DNA of 64,000 nt from Pontederia crassipes (lineage: Eukaryota; Streptophyta; Magnoliopsida; Commelinales; Pontederiaceae): contig CM060183.1 of NCBI GenBank assembly GCA_030549335.1, forward strand, positions 35,772,768-35,836,767, given 5' to 3'. Within the stretch, counting starts at the first letter, position 1. Each line of letters begins with the position of its first letter. Positions 12,488 through 25,849 of the stretch are shown one piece after another. A model generated the notes under the pieces. The model was given only the letters and a program-made list of their open reading frames with translations, searched no databases and had not been told where the DNA came from. The position numbers and the translations under genes were made by a program.

Positions 12488-13731
12488 CACCTTGTTATTT
12501 TTCCAGGCTTCAACAATATGGTCCTTTTTATTTTTCCTGTTTTTATATGTGACTTGAATGTAAACCATTCTAGCATCTTCAAATTAAGATGAAATTGTTA
12601 TCTTACTTCCCAAAGTCAAACTCGATTTGACAAATACATAAATAAATAAATAGGTTGGATTTGCGTTTGCTATTTGATTTGTCTGGATTGTATTCTAATG
12701 GTACTGAAAAAACAGATACCTATTTTGTTTGAAGATATTGCATTCCATGTCATGTATCTGAGTTTGCTTCACAAAGTTGTCCAATAAAAGGCTTTCACAC
12801 AACATACTATATTCATGTAATTATGACGTTGAGGTTTAGGATGCTGATATATGAACATTGAACATAGAGGTCACCATGTTCTCGGAGTGCTTGTGCTATT
12901 GATATTTTGGTAGAGGTGGTACATGTGATCTTTTACCCTTATTTTGCCTATGATCACAAGTAGTTGAAAGCTTGCCTGGAATGAAAATGGAGTAATATGG
13001 TTATATAGTTTTCTCAAAAAATACGGATTATGTAGGCCTCGTATATAGCTGCTTTACAATTGTTTCCGTCCATCCATTTGAGTTTTAGGCATTCTGAACT
13101 CTAATGTGTTTTGTCTTATAACTTCACTAGTAAACCATGCACCTATCTTGTTGGTGAATAGTTCTTTTTACCAAACATTCAATATTTAAGTGCATAATTG
13201 ACTTGGACCCCTTCTCAACAATGGTTTTGTTTTATGTAAGACCTTATTTCGGAAAAGAAAACAGGAGAGTATCTTCAACTAAATATTTGACTCTGTGAAT
13301 TCTAATATTGGATTTAACTCAATATTGAAGTTAGGGGTTTTAATGTATGTAGATACTGAAGGGAAAAAACTAGAGTTTGTTCCCTGAAGTGATTTTTCTA
13401 ATGTTTGTTAATTTCTTATATTCTGCTTCTGAAAACAAAATTCTTATACCCCGAAAAGAGGAGATGAAATTTCACCTGTTCTTTCAATAATTATGCATGT
13501 GAAACAGCTTTGGCCTTTTAAACAAGACAGAAGTTGCTATGGCAAGGATACTTTTCTTTTATATGGCAGCTTTCTTCACAGAACAAAGTTATTAAATTTC
13601 ACTTTGTCCTTGAGGATTCTTGTAAAACCTTTGCATTCTGTAGCAGAAATGGGAAGCTAAGTAGAAAAGAAAAAAAAAAAAGGAGAGCTGAGGCGTCTAT
13701 TTTGATGTAAAAATGGTTTACCACTTGTGTT
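11600..13731. other. intergenic, no gene recognised
   Basis: This lies between the synthetase promoter and the 3' end of the coiled-coil gene. It is AT-rich with short simple repeats, including (GTT)n near 12372 and (CT)n at 12454. No open frame of note and no clear element. The part next to 13731 should be the 3' UTR of the coiled-coil gene. Confidence 0.5.
12454..12485. repeat. (CT)n dinucleotide microsatellite
   Basis: About 16 uninterrupted TC units in intergenic DNA. Confidence 0.95.
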
Positions 13732-16730
13732 TCATCTATGCAAAATTCCATCACAGGCAAGTGTCCCTTCAAGATCTCCAATAATTCTAGCTATTCTGAC
13801 CTCCAGGCCTCTCTGTATTTCCCTGAAGAGACTCCTGACAACATCCAAGAACTGCTCCATGTTGAATCCTGTCAATTCAAGTTGCATGGCAAAAGAGATA
13901 CTCGAGGCAATCCTGGATTGTATCTCCGTCGGCTTCTGGCCTGTTGCAACTACAACCCTCTGCAGGTGAAATGTTTCTTCAAGCAACAGTTCCAGGGTTG
14001 TTGTCTGCTCCTTGGTCCTGCCATTTCGCAGCTCCCTCCGGCTTCCTGATGGATAACTATCTTGCTGAACATAATGCAGAAGAAAAGCAAATCATGCAAT
14101 GAAAGTATCAGGACCACTTAAGATGCAAAGAATGGAGTGAGATGTAAGTAGACACTCACCACTCTCCTGCACAAATCATCGGTCTTCTCTTCAAGAGACT
14201 GATACCTCTTCAATTGCTTGGTTAACAAAGACCTCATAAGATGGAGACCCTTTGTCTGATCACACCTGTCAACGGAACCATCAGGCGCGCTGGATGGTAC
14301 ATCCTCTGTTGCAAGTTGCAACATCTTTGTTTTTTGTGACACAACCAAGTTTTCGAGAGCATGTAGCTGTTGTTTGATCCTCTTTATCTTGTAGGAGACT
14401 GCAAGAGCATGGATATCCATCTTCCAAGAAGAGCCCTTTCTCATCAATTGTGACTTGAACGAAGGGGATTTATCAGCAACGTCGGCGTCTTCTCGGAAAC
14501 CACTGTGTTTGTGGGCACTTGCTTGGTCCATCTTTACCTCTTTCTCTTCTTCAGCATCTCCATTTGCATAATTCGATTCCAAGTGCTTATTCTGAACTTG
14601 TTGACCAAATGCACTCTTTGTTGTTTTAGGCTGTGCTGGTGAGAAAGTTGTACTGCATGCATCGGGGATATCCTGAAACTTTTTGTCCGGTGATGATGAG
14701 CCAGTGGAACTGGATGTTTTGGTGTCAGTGGATTTACTTTCTCTACAAATCATATCTCTCTCTTTGTTTGATTCCAACATAAACAATGACGATGTTGCAT
14801 CTTTACGTGTATTTCTGACATCCAACTTTGTCGCCAATTTCTTTGTCATCTGAGCATCTCTGACTAATCCTGATTTCCTTCTGGATATCCTTACTTCATG
14901 ACTATGAGCCTGCACTTGAGAAGCCTTGCACTCATGTGATTTTTGTACATGCAAGTTGAGTTGCTCCTTCAGTGACTGCAATTCTCTTTCCTTGTTTGAT
15001 AACAAGGCTTCCAGTTTAATGTTTTCCTCCATAAAATGGTTAAGTTTTCCATCAAGCCCTTGGATGTGAGATTGCAGCCTCTTTGATTCCAGCTCCATGC
15101 TCTGAATTTGCCATCTACAAGCCTCCAGCTTTTCATCCTTCTGCCTCATCTGTTCTGTGAACGCCTCAATCTCGGCATTATGTTTTTGCTTGATCATACC
15201 CTCGCACTTGTCGAACTCGGTTCGGACCCAATCTCCCAGTTGTGGGAAGTACTCATCCAGAGAGTTTCCTGAACAAGAAAAGTTACTGAGATCGAACATA
15301 CTGATCAGGAAAATTTTCTGCACATGTGAAAGCAAGATATAGAAGAACATGTACGCACAAAGAAAGAAAAAACTCTGCAGTTCGAAGTAACTATTCTGAT
15401 TTCTGAACTCTTCAGAAGAATCTTATGCTAAATTTTTTCCATTTGGAGATATCACGACTAAATTAAACAAATGTGTTCTCTATAACTTTAAGCAGAGTAG
15501 AATTTGAAGAAAGTAGGTCCATGCTAAGGAGATGAACAAACCAAGTATTAAAATTGTACCAGAATCACCATTTTCATCACTCGAGTACTGGTCCGGGCAG
15601 GGGACGGAGGCATCATGGCCTTTCTTCCTGCCTTCAGCTTCCAAGTGATCTACTACAAGAGTACTTTTCCCCTGATAATACCTGTTGCTGTTGAGCTGCA
15701 GCTCCATCCTCTCGTGGCCATGGAAGTCTCCGGGTTCGGCAGAGTGCAGTCCACTGGAGCTCTTTCTGTGCCTCGACATGTTCCTGCACCTCTCCGCCTC
15801 CACCTCGGCCTGTTTCTTCCTGGCTTTGGCCGCTTTCACCTCCTTCATCAGCATCTGTTTCTCCGCTGAGTCCAGCTTCGATTTCCTCAGCATTGCCGAC
15901 AGTATCCTGTCCTTCTGCTCCGAGTCCTTCTGCGTCTTCACGACCTCCGCCGACAGCTTCTCGACCAACGCCAAGGCCTCCTGCTTCCGCGCGAGCGCCT
16001 CGTGGAGCTCTTGCTTCACGAGCGCCGCCTGGCCGAGCGCGCGTCCGAGCTCTGCCTCCGTCCGCCGCTGGCTCGACGCGAGCTCCACCAACCCCGTCTT
16101 ATGTTTCCAGAGCTCGGCGGCGTGGTCTTGCGCCTCCTTCTTGGTCTTCTCCCTGAGCTCCTCGGTCGCGTCCTCTGCCGCTTGCAGCTTCTCCTCCAAC
16201 TCCTTCCTCTTCCTGGTTTCCTCCTCCAAGGCCTCCTCTTTAAGCAGCACCAGTCGCTCGTCGTCCTCCAGCCGCTTGCTCAAGCTCGAAACAGCCTCCT
16301 CGTGCTTGGCCTTGGCGACTCGCGCCTCGTTGGCGAGAGCTCGGACCTGCATCCGGAGGCACTTCCTCTCGGCAATCCACCTCTGCTCATGGGCGGCGAA
16401 GATGCCGACTACCTTCTCGTTGGCCTTCGCGTCCTCTGTTCTCCTCATCTTGAGCTCCTCTATCTTCATCTCCGCCTTCTTCAGCTCTCCCTCCAAGGCC
16501 TCCCCTCTCCTCTGAGCTCGATCGAGCACGACCAGCCCCAGCAGCTGCGCACTCGCCTTGAGCATCGCCTCCGCGGCGCTGGACGTCCGCCGGCGGCCCT
16601 TCTCTATGTCGAGAACCCTCGACCTCCTCGCCATGAGATCAATGGCGACGCATGCGCAGGAGATGCCAAAGAGCACCGAGTAAGAACAGCCAATGCTGAT
16701 CCCCTCCGCTGGCTCCTTCTCACCTTCCAT
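13732..16730 (-). CDS. plant-specific long coiled-coil protein, N-terminal hydrophobic segment, unknown function
   Basis: Three exons on the - strand (16730-15560, 15268-14160, 14064-13732, stop TGA) give 870 aa. The first junction splits a Gly codon and the second is in phase 0. A short N-terminus is followed by a hydrophobic stretch at about residues 9-28 (SIGCSYSVLFGISCACVAID) that could be a membrane anchor. Residues from about 60 to 340 are a continuous Glu/Lys/Ala heptad-rich coiled coil. The middle begins with a conserved-looking block, EYFPQLGDWVRTEFDKCE, and more coiled coil, then a Ser-rich disordered part. The C-terminus returns to helices, with QLKRYQSLEEKTDDLCRRV and FHLQRVVVATGQKPTEIQSR. 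The layout resembles plant proteins annotated only as myosin- or kinesin-like coiled-coil proteins of unknown function; a match to the DUF7653 family is my guess. Exon 1 is markedly GC-rich. Long frames on the other strand over 15.6-16.8 kb are shadows. Confidence 0.85.
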
Positions 16731-19700
16731 GGTCGATCGCCGCCTGCTAAATTTATCTGGTGATGTAGACGGTGCACTGAAACCAATCAAACGAGTCCAG
16801 GCTTCAGAGTTGGAAGAATTATGGGAATCTATGCGGTGCTTAATTATGCCAGAGAAAGGAGCAGTCTTTTGTACGGCGGGGTCACCGAGTGAAAGGCAAA
16901 TATGATCACTCACAAAACACAACGTTGGGGCTTTTGGGTGGTAGCCGCTATCACATTCAGGTGTGTATCCTCTCTTAATTATGGTGAGATTATTTAATTG
17001 CTTTGCTAATTCAAAGAAGGGTGATTCCTCACTCCAAAAATTCTAAAGTCACTTTTTTAATGTTATTTTATTTGTATATTAGATAATATGAAACGTTTGA
17101 TAGTCAAAGTCAAAAATAGAATTGTCCTAAAAAAACAGTGGCATTAAAAATTTTAAGAGTGGAAATATATAAGAATCCTTGGAAGAATTGGTAATTTTGG
17201 ATTTCAATATTTAAATATAGATTCAACATATTTTATGAATGTTCACTGTTAAATAACTAGAGGTAAAAGAGTCTGACTCATACTGTGTGTAGTGCACCAT
17301 ATGAATATGAATTCGTGCATCTAAAGGAATCTTAAATAAATCATGAAATAATTTAACCTTTTCTTGTAGTAGGTTGAATTTTAATTTAAAAATTTAAACA
17401 AAATTCAAAGAAATATATCAAAAAAAATGTTACTAGTAGGAAATGAATTAGATAATAATAGAAGATCCTTAAGATAAACCTCTAAAATCTTGCAGATGAT
17501 CGTCATTAGAGATGGGTGACCATGAGCTTTTAAAAATAGGCGTTTGGTTGGCATGGTGTTTGCCACGTGTGAGGGGATACCACATGTGGCAGGAGCATTG
17601 CAGCACCTTGTAAAGCTAATGGAGTCGACCTTCCCTGGTTTTCAGTGAAAAGACCTCTGTTCCACGCTTTTCCTTTTTCGATCTCTTTCTCTCTCCTTCT
17701 CCCCTTCCTCTCTCTTTGCTCGATCCGTTGTCGCAGTCTCACTACTTTCACTTGAACAAAATAAGAAAAGAGGTTATCTTTTTTCACAGAAGAAAATAAA
17801 AAGAGAAAAAGAAGATATCTTACTGATGATGACTATAGCTCAAAGTTTTTCTCTCTCTTCTCTTTCTCTGTCTTCCACTTGTATACGATGATTAGCTGCA
17901 TGCATAAAAAAGAACCAGCAGTTGAAGAAAAGACGATCCACATACGCAATCTATGTCTGAGTTGTTTCATGTTAATCACACTATCTAGAAGCATAATGAA
18001 TGGGGGCAATTAGTACCGTTTGAGTATCACATAATAAAAAACTTAACCTTTCCCATTACTGAGATTCTTCTGAAGTTTCAGCTACACGATTTTTCTGATC
18101 GATGTGCAGATTTGCTATCACTTGGGCCCATGAATCATTGGTCTTCAGATTTGGAATTGGGTGTTTGTTTCGGTCGTGGTCCTTCTTCGGTAGCTCATGG
18201 TTCTGACATGAAGGAGAAGTGTGACGTGGACTTTACGATTGGGGAGGCTTGAAACTATTTAGCTACGATCTCTTCCAGGTGCTGTCGCCATTTTAACTTG
18301 ACGATGACATGACTTGTGTGATGCTGCCAGTGATGTGTCATGTCTTTTGTACAAGGTATGTTTGAATCATTAGATATGATACAAGCACTCATCCAATGGT
18401 AGTAATTACACCTTTTCATATCTCCATACTCCTATAGTCCTCTAGAGGTTTTTATTTTACCCTTGTTGGTTATAAAAAGTTGGAAACAATGCATTCCAGT
18501 TCCAGGTTCGGGAATGCAATTAATAATTGTTGGTTGGTAGTTAGGCGCATCAAAAATTCAGCAAACCTTGAGTGCTGGACTTGTCATGCAAATTCAGATT
18601 CAGAGAGACCCCTCATATGATTGGTACTCGTCAGCCAAATTCAGATCAGTACTATTCAGAATCAGAAAGAGGTAAGAAAAGGAGGGCAACGAAGGACACA
18701 GGAAACTTTGTGTGACGTGAGAATTATGATGCTAAGTAGTAGTCAGTTCTCATTTTCTGATCATTCCTTCAGCAGTACCAGCTGGTAGGCAGTGAGTCAG
18801 GATACAAACTCCGGAATTAGGGAAAGTAGGCAGATAAGGAGGAGACGTTGCATCAAAAGAATATGATCCCCATGTACATATGACTGTTTAAATTTCTCAT
18901 GGCTCTTTATTACTAGTGTTGTTCCTTGAGCAAAATCAACAACTGATTGGCTCATTTTGCACTGTGTTGAATTTCAATAAGAAAATATCACGTTATGATC
19001 AAGCATCGAAGGTGCGACTATCGCTGTCTAAACAATCAGTCGTAAACAGTCACAACCTTTTTCTTATTATTATTATTGTCCATTAAGTGGAAGGCTTACA
19101 GTACACACTACACTGTTTTTGCAATGGAGAAATAAGTCTCTAAGGCTTGTAGACCCCCATGAATTGTCCTTATCATCCAGCAAACTTATCCCACAAAAGA
19201 AGGCTTCATGCCTCTTGTCTTCATTTGCCCGCCTCCTCATTGGAGACCTGTAAAGAGGGGACTTGCTGAAGAAAAGGACTACAGTCATATGCCAAATGCA
19301 CCTACTCTGTGAGACTTGAAAACCCATACCTCCCTATGACCCACTCAACACTCTCTTTACCACTAATACTTGAATTATTGGAGGAGCTGGAAGCTGTAGT
19401 TCCAATGGAGAAAAATAGTGTCATTAGCCACATGGAAAAGCTCCTGCTTTCCTGGCCCTTTTGATCTTTTCATGCACAGCTATAACTTTTATTGGCGATT
19501 AGTCCATCCGTGATGATGAAAATCGGTGGTCTCCCTTGAATGTTGATATATAGTTTCATAACTATTGGCTCTAATTGCATGATCAGTACTCAAACTCTTG
19601 TACTTTTTGTGATGGCCAGCCATGTTGGGCAAATGGATAGCAGGTGTGATTTGGGCATGAATATGATATAGTTTATTGCACTAAGTACAAGAACTTTTAC

Positions 19701-21750
19701 TTTTCCTTTTCACTGGTGGTTTAATTAGATGGGGATTGCTTGCCACTAAGACAGCCAAATATGTCGCAGCTGCTTAAATAGATTCCACTGTAAGCATCTA
19801 GCTGTGTAGGCTCTTCACTTGTTGCCAGTGGAGAGAGAATTTAAATTGCTTGCTCCTCAATTATATGTCTCATATATCATCTATGTTATTCTGTCAGTGA
19901 TGAAGGCTTGTAGACTTTCAAATTTCAATACATGTTTGAGATTTGTTTAATGTTAGTATACAATGGTCTACTAGTTTCAATAAGTTACCTATATATTCTG
20001 CTCAGGATTGTGGACGAATTCAAGAGTTTATTGGTGAAGGTGAATTCAAGAGCATGTAACTTTTTTATTTTAATAGTTTGGCCATTATACCTGGATAAGT
20101 AGAATCCTCGTACCTGATTTTAATACTGATATCTGGTCAAGGCGTGGAGCCAAAGTAGGAGTTGAATGCTTCTGGTCTTTTTCAGACTCAGAAGAAGTCT
20201 ACAGATAGCTATGAATTGGTTGTTTGGATCTTATGTGTTCCAGAAGAGTGTTTCCAGATCAATGGCGTTATGTTAATCGCACTTGGAGTTGTGCAGAAAA
20301 ATCTATGCGTAAATTAAGAAATATATTGCACAAGATCCAAAGGAAAAGATATATTATGTGCAAAAAGAGGGCAGAGAGAGATGGATTGGCTTTCTTCCTC
20401 CATCAAATTTTATGATCGATTAGAAAGATAGCAATCCATTGGATGGATAGATGAAAATATAAGATAACTCTTGGTGTCGTCGTCTGGTGCAGCAGATGCA
20501 GAGATCGATGACCAAAATGTGATGCCATGAAAAAGGAGGACAGAGAAACAAGTAAACATCTCGGTGCTAATAATTGCTCCCCCATGAGGCTTGTTTTGCA
20601 GATAATGATGGTGCGACCATCTCCTACGCTTCAGATGTGTGTCTCTCCACCCTCTCTTGATTATTGCTTGTATAGTTTCCTTCTGTTGATCAATTTCTTC
20701 TCATTGGTTCAAGCAATGATTATTGATTAATCCGGTGTTCGAAAAAATAGATTATAACTAAGTTGACGAATTAAGAAATGGAACTAGCACCATTAAGTTA
20801 AGTTGCTTGATTTCCTGGTTTGCTTATAATTAAATTGCAAAGTAAGGTACATAATAATTATGTGGAAAAGAGTTGGGAGCTATCTGACAAGCTTTGCTAT
20901 TAACAAAGAAACATATGAGTATAATATATATTAAGACGAGTTTGGCCGACATTTGATGCAAAGCATGCGCTTGGGGCCTTGTGATTGTTAACGAATGGTA
21001 GGTGATATGCCATGCAAGCTCTCCGCAGGCCATGGCTTTTAGTTACTGTCGATTTGCTTCGTTTCTGCATGACTTGTTGCGTGCCGACAAAACAACGTTG
21101 CATCGTCATGTCTCGAGGGTTTAATACAATTGTTACTTGGGATTGATTTTGTTGCATAGATACAAGAATAATAATGGGCTACGCATATTTATCATGTTCT
21201 CTTTTCTTTTTTTTTTTCCATACAAGATTGGCACGAACATGTCCATTTATATAGACATAGGAATATTGAAGATAATGCTCGTGTTATAATATATTTATCT
21301 ACACTTTATAAAAAAAATACATCTATACAATAAATTGATGGATCTATTGCTTTATATATTTATATCTATATTATTTATTTTATTATACTTCTACTATAGA
21401 TTTGAGAACGGAAAGATTATTTATTTTAATCATAATCAAATGGAATAATTTATTTTTAATTTATATAATAATGCATATTTTTTTAAAAAGGAAAAGATTA
21501 TTTATTTTATTATACTTGTATATTATCTTTTATAAATTAAAATTTTAATCTTAGTTTGACTCAAATTCAATTTTTTCTCTTAAATTGTTTTAAAATTTAA
21601 AATTTAAAATTATGTTTCACAAAATAAATATTATTGACTTGTAGATTACCTTTTAGGAAGGAAATTTTATTTATTTTAATCATACTAAAAATATCTGCTT
21701 TTAATTAAATTATGCTCATGAATTTAGGATTCTTTTAATCTTTTTTTTTT
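16731..21750. other. intergenic, no gene recognised
   Basis: About 5 kb upstream of the coiled-coil gene. Base composition is mixed at 17.5-20.8 kb and AT-rich elsewhere. Open frames are all short (under 90 codons) and unrelated to anything I know. A short hairpin at 17561-17591 has arms TGCCACGTGTG and CACATGTGGCA and includes a G-box core. Parts of 18.0-20.7 kb look less AT-rich than ordinary intergenic DNA and could be non-coding transcript or gene relic, but I cannot support a call. Confidence 0.4.
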
Positions 21751-23460
21751 TACCTTATGTAACTAACCAACAACAACAACAACAACAAAGTCTTATCCCA
21801 CTAGGTAGGGTCGGCTACATGGATCATACGACGCTTCGTTGATCCATGTTCATAAGATTCGACATGATTTTATGCTAGTTGTCGGGGCCTAACACAACCC
21901 TCCTCCTTTATCCGGGCTTGGGACCGACTATAAAATAATATTTTCCACCTTATGTAACTAACCGTTATAAGATAATTTATATTTTCCAAAATTATATACT
22001 TCTCCATTGTCTTTAGAAAAGAAAATATAAGAAAAGATTCATTTTAATTAACGCAAATTTATTTTTTATTTTAAATTATTTGGACTCAATTGAATTAATT
22101 ACTTTAAGTTTTTTATTTTGAAAATAATACATTAATATTTTAAAAATGAAATATTATTTATTTCAATACACTTGTACATTGTCCTTTAAAAAGAAAATAT
22201 TATTTATTTAATTCCGAAAATAATACATTATTTTTTATAAAGGACATATTATTATTTTTATTTTATTTTGTGTGAAGATTATTTATTTCAATCATACACA
22301 ATTGATAAAAGAAGTAAATGTTAATTTGACTAAAATCGAAATATTCATTTTAAATTATCTTTTTAATTCCAAAAATAATAAATTTATCTTTTAAAAAGTG
22401 TTATTATTTACGTGTACATTATCTTTTGGAAAGAAAATATTATTTATTTTAAGCATACTGAAATGGATAAAAAAGAAATACTAATCTTAATTTGGCTCAA
22501 ACTGAATTAATATTTTAAATTGTTTTTTTAATTTAGAAAATAATAAATTTCTTTTAAAAAGTAATTATTATTTACTGGTACATTAATTTTTACAAAGGAA
22601 ATATTATTTATTTTAATCATACTAAAAAAATATGGTTCTAAAAAAATTATGCTCATAAATTTAATCTTATTTTATTTTTGTTATATAACAAACTATTATA
22701 TGATAATTTAAAACTAAAATATTACTTTTATTACACTTGTAAGTTGCGTTTTAAAAAGGACATATTATTTATTTAAAATAAAAAATAATATATTACTCTT
22801 TAGAAAAGATATATTATTTATTTTATTAAACTTTGCCCATTACCTTTTAGACAGGGATGATGATTTATTTTAATAATAATAATCAAATTGATATAAAAAA
22901 ATAAAAGATTAATATTAATTTGACTCAAATTAAAATATTAATTATATATTATTTTTAATTTCGAAAATAACATATTATCTTTTAAAAAGGATTTATTATT
23001 TACCTACACATTATATTTTAGAAATAAAATATTATTTATTTTAATCATACTAAAAATGTCGAAAAGAAAAGATTAATCTTAATTTGATTTAAATTGAATT
23101 ATTATTTTAAATTAATTTTTAATTGCGAAAATAATAAATTATCTTTTAAAAAAACACCTGCACATTATCTTTCAGAAAGAAAATATGATTTATTTTAATA
23201 ATACTCAATTTGTAAAAAAGAAAGATTAATCTCAAATTGAAATCTTTACTTTAAATCATTATTATTTACCTACACATTATCTTTTATTAAGAAAATATTA
23301 TTTATTTCGTAATCAAATTGATAAATGGTAAATATTAATTTTAATTTGACTCAGATTAAATTATTTATTTTAAATTTTAAAAATAACAAATTATCTTTTA
23401 GAAAAATCTGCTTCTAATCAAATTATTCTTATAAAAAAATTTAATCTCCTTTTATTTTTG
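21400..23460. repeat. diverged AT-rich tandem array, about 10 units
   Basis: A recurring word close to ATTATTTATTTTAATCATAC appears at roughly 21417, 21663, 22153, 22270, 22439, 22600, 22858, 23029, 23187 and 23296. It is followed each time by a variant of TTAATCTTAATTTGACTCAA and later TTATCTTTTAAAAAG. Spacing is irregular, about 110-260 bases. This looks like an old, degenerate tandem repeat, interrupted by the SINE at 21769. Confidence 0.7.
21752..21963 (-). mobile_element. Au-type SINE (21769-21946) with perfect 17-bp target duplication
   Basis: On the - strand the element runs from TCGGTCCCAAGCCCGGATAA, through a block near GTAGCCGACCCTACCTAGTG, to a TTG-repeat 3' end. This is the layout of the plant Au SINE family, tRNA-derived elements mobilised by LINE machinery. 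Identical 17-base copies of ACCTTATGTAACTAACC lie at 21752-21768 and 21947-21963. The intact duplication indicates a fairly recent insertion into the older AT-rich array. Confidence 0.93.
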
Positions 23461-25120
23461 TTACTTTATATAAAAAAATAAGTTATATATATAAACTTAT
23501 ATAAAAATTTGACATATATAATGTCATTTATCTGCCATTTATCGTGCTTTCGTACTTTTACTTCTCGTACTATATATATGTTTAAAATTAGAAAAAGGTA
23601 TTGATGCATTCTTTATTTATATATGTAAAAGGATTCTCGCTAACGTGGGAGCAGACTGCTAATTATAATTGGAAATAAATGAAGACCTTGTGCCGGCCCA
23701 AGTGAAGAAGAATGCGGCTTCAGTTTTTTTTTTTTTTTTTTTGACGTAGATCTCGTCGTGTCCAAAACTATTAACACTTATTAATTCAATATTCATATTC
23801 ATATACAAATCGAAGATCAATAATTAAATTGTAAACCACTAATTCTCATAGACCCTAGTGCATAATTTCTATGTTTTTGGGAGGGTGAATTTACTCCATC
23901 CGGATTTATAAAAAAAATAAGTCCAATCGAATGGAATCATCAAGTTGAGCAGCGGCAACCTTGAGTTTTTGAGTTTCTAAAGGATTGAGTAGTGCATGTA
24001 TATTATTCTTGATAAACTGATCATTGCATGTTTTTGAGTTCAAAATGCAAGAACCAACTTTATTAAGGCACTTATCATTGAACTACATATTATTGGGTTT
24101 ATTCTCCATATTGATCGTCACGTGCCCATAGTTCAAGATTATGAATGTTGCTGCAGTTGCATGCCCATAGTTCTATGTCTCTTTAGTATAACAGATTTGA
24201 ATTCAAGTGGCGTCAATCTTCATTTCTCTTACTTTTTAACACTATAAATAGGGAGAACAACAGAGTCACATGGCTTTCTATTCTGTTCAATTTTACATAT
24301 GTAACAAAACTGTCTTTTTTATTTTAAACCTACATATTTTTATGACTAAAAAGTAAGATTGTCTATTCAAAGGGAGAAAAGGCATGAATTGAAGAAGAAT
24401 AAAAAAACCCGCATATGAAGAAGAATAAGAAGAATGGCAAATCTACGGCATCATCATCAAGAGCCAACCTACTTGTTAAGTGAGTTCACAAATAATAAAA
24501 TTTAAAATAGTTATCAATATAAAATATAAAATTTTATTAATTTATTTTTAACATTTTCACAAAAATCTTATTTAAAAACATTCATTTTTAGAATAAACAT
24601 TTTAATTTTAGTTTTATATACACACATATATATAATTAGAAATATTCATAAGCATTTTAAAATGTGAATTGATATTAAAAAGTATATACTCGAGTGCATG
24701 ATGAAGAAATGTATTCTCCCCATGATATAGAAAATAGGATTAAATAGTAATTTTAATGTAAAATTATACAATGAGCTCATTAAAATAAGAAATAATAAAT
24801 ATCTCCTAATGGAAATTGCTTTTTCAAGATATTATTTCACATTATTGTTAATGACATTAAAATTATTTATTGATATTAAAATATTTATGAATATAAAATA
24901 AAGTAATTATTAATTGTATATGTAACATATAAATTATTTAATTACGATGATATAAAATTGAACATTTTAAAAAGATAAATCAATATAATATATATTCACA
25001 TAATCATCAATAATTATGACCTCAAGCCCAATTAATATTTTTAGAAAAAAACTCAAAATATTAGGTTGGAAAAATTAAACTTTACAAAAGTAATTTGGAT
25101 ATGAAATAATGGTTCAATTT
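23461..25120. other. AT-rich intergenic DNA
   Basis: No gene seen. A segment at about 23900-23990 (AATCGAATGGAATCATCAAG and following) resembles part of the tandem duplication at 34.8-36.1 kb, so a dispersed repeat copy is likely. The rest is low-complexity A/T sequence. Confidence 0.4.
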
Positions 25121-25121
25121 T

Positions 25122-25264
25122 GGTGTTCCCTATCTCACTTTGTTCCCTATTGTCTTCATCATCTTCATCCAACAGTTCATGATTGAACCTCTCAAATAGT
25201 TTATCATTGTTGGATGAAGATCTAATGATGAAGACGATATGAAATAAGGTGGGGTAGGGAACAC
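25122..25264. repeat. fold-back inverted repeat, arms about 55 bases
   Basis: The left arm begins GGTGTTCCCTA and ends CTTCATCCAAC. The reverse complement of the right arm begins and ends with the same words and matches through most of its length. The loop is about 35 bases. The shape fits a small MITE or a hairpin transcript. No clear target duplication was found. Confidence 0.7.
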
Positions 25265-25557
25265 CTAAATTTTTTTCATTAAATAAATAATAAATGAACA
25301 TGTATAATTTACCACGTATATATTTTTTATGAAAAAATAAAGTAGAAGTTGAAAATATATACTTAACAAATAATATTTATAGTGTTCCTTATTATGATAG
25401 CACTAAACAATTATGAAGCTATACAAATACTCAAAAGAAAATGCAATAAAGAAAACGTTGTAAATCAATCGAGCAAGTAACATGTGTTGTACTACTACTC
25501 GAATTCTACTTATCCAATTGTGCATGTGAATTCACTTGCACCCATGTGGCTCCGCCA

Positions 25558-25735
25558 CTCATCATGGAATACATCTAGTTAATCTAGTTACATACCGATT
25601 AGACTCATCATGCATGGAACACATCTAGTTACATATCTATTTCTATTCGATCAATTATCATGGAATACATCTAGTTACATATCCATTGGACATCATCATG
25701 TATGGAACACATCTAGTTATGTATTCATTTATGAT
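25558..25735. repeat. short tandem repeat with ACATCTAGTTA core, 4 units
   Basis: Four imperfect units of about 40-55 bases. Each has CATCATG(CATGGA) followed by AACACATCTAGTTACATATC or a close variant. An open frame crosses it by chance. Confidence 0.75.
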
Positions 25736-25849
25736 TTATATTCGATCAACAATGCATCATTAACCACTTTCTTCATTGGATTTATTATTTTGAATATTGC
25801 AAAAGTACAAGCAAGTGTGATTTTGACAAGAGCTGTGGTCAACCTATCA

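Noticed and set aside
15615-16763. Several long open frames on the + strand
   Set aside because: They are antisense to the GC-rich coiled-coil exon, have Ser/Arg/Pro-biased composition, and match no family.
17561-17591. Small hairpin with G-box core as a miRNA or terminator
   Set aside because: The arms are only 11 bases with one mismatch, too short for a plant miRNA precursor; it is probably chance or a bZIP/bHLH site.
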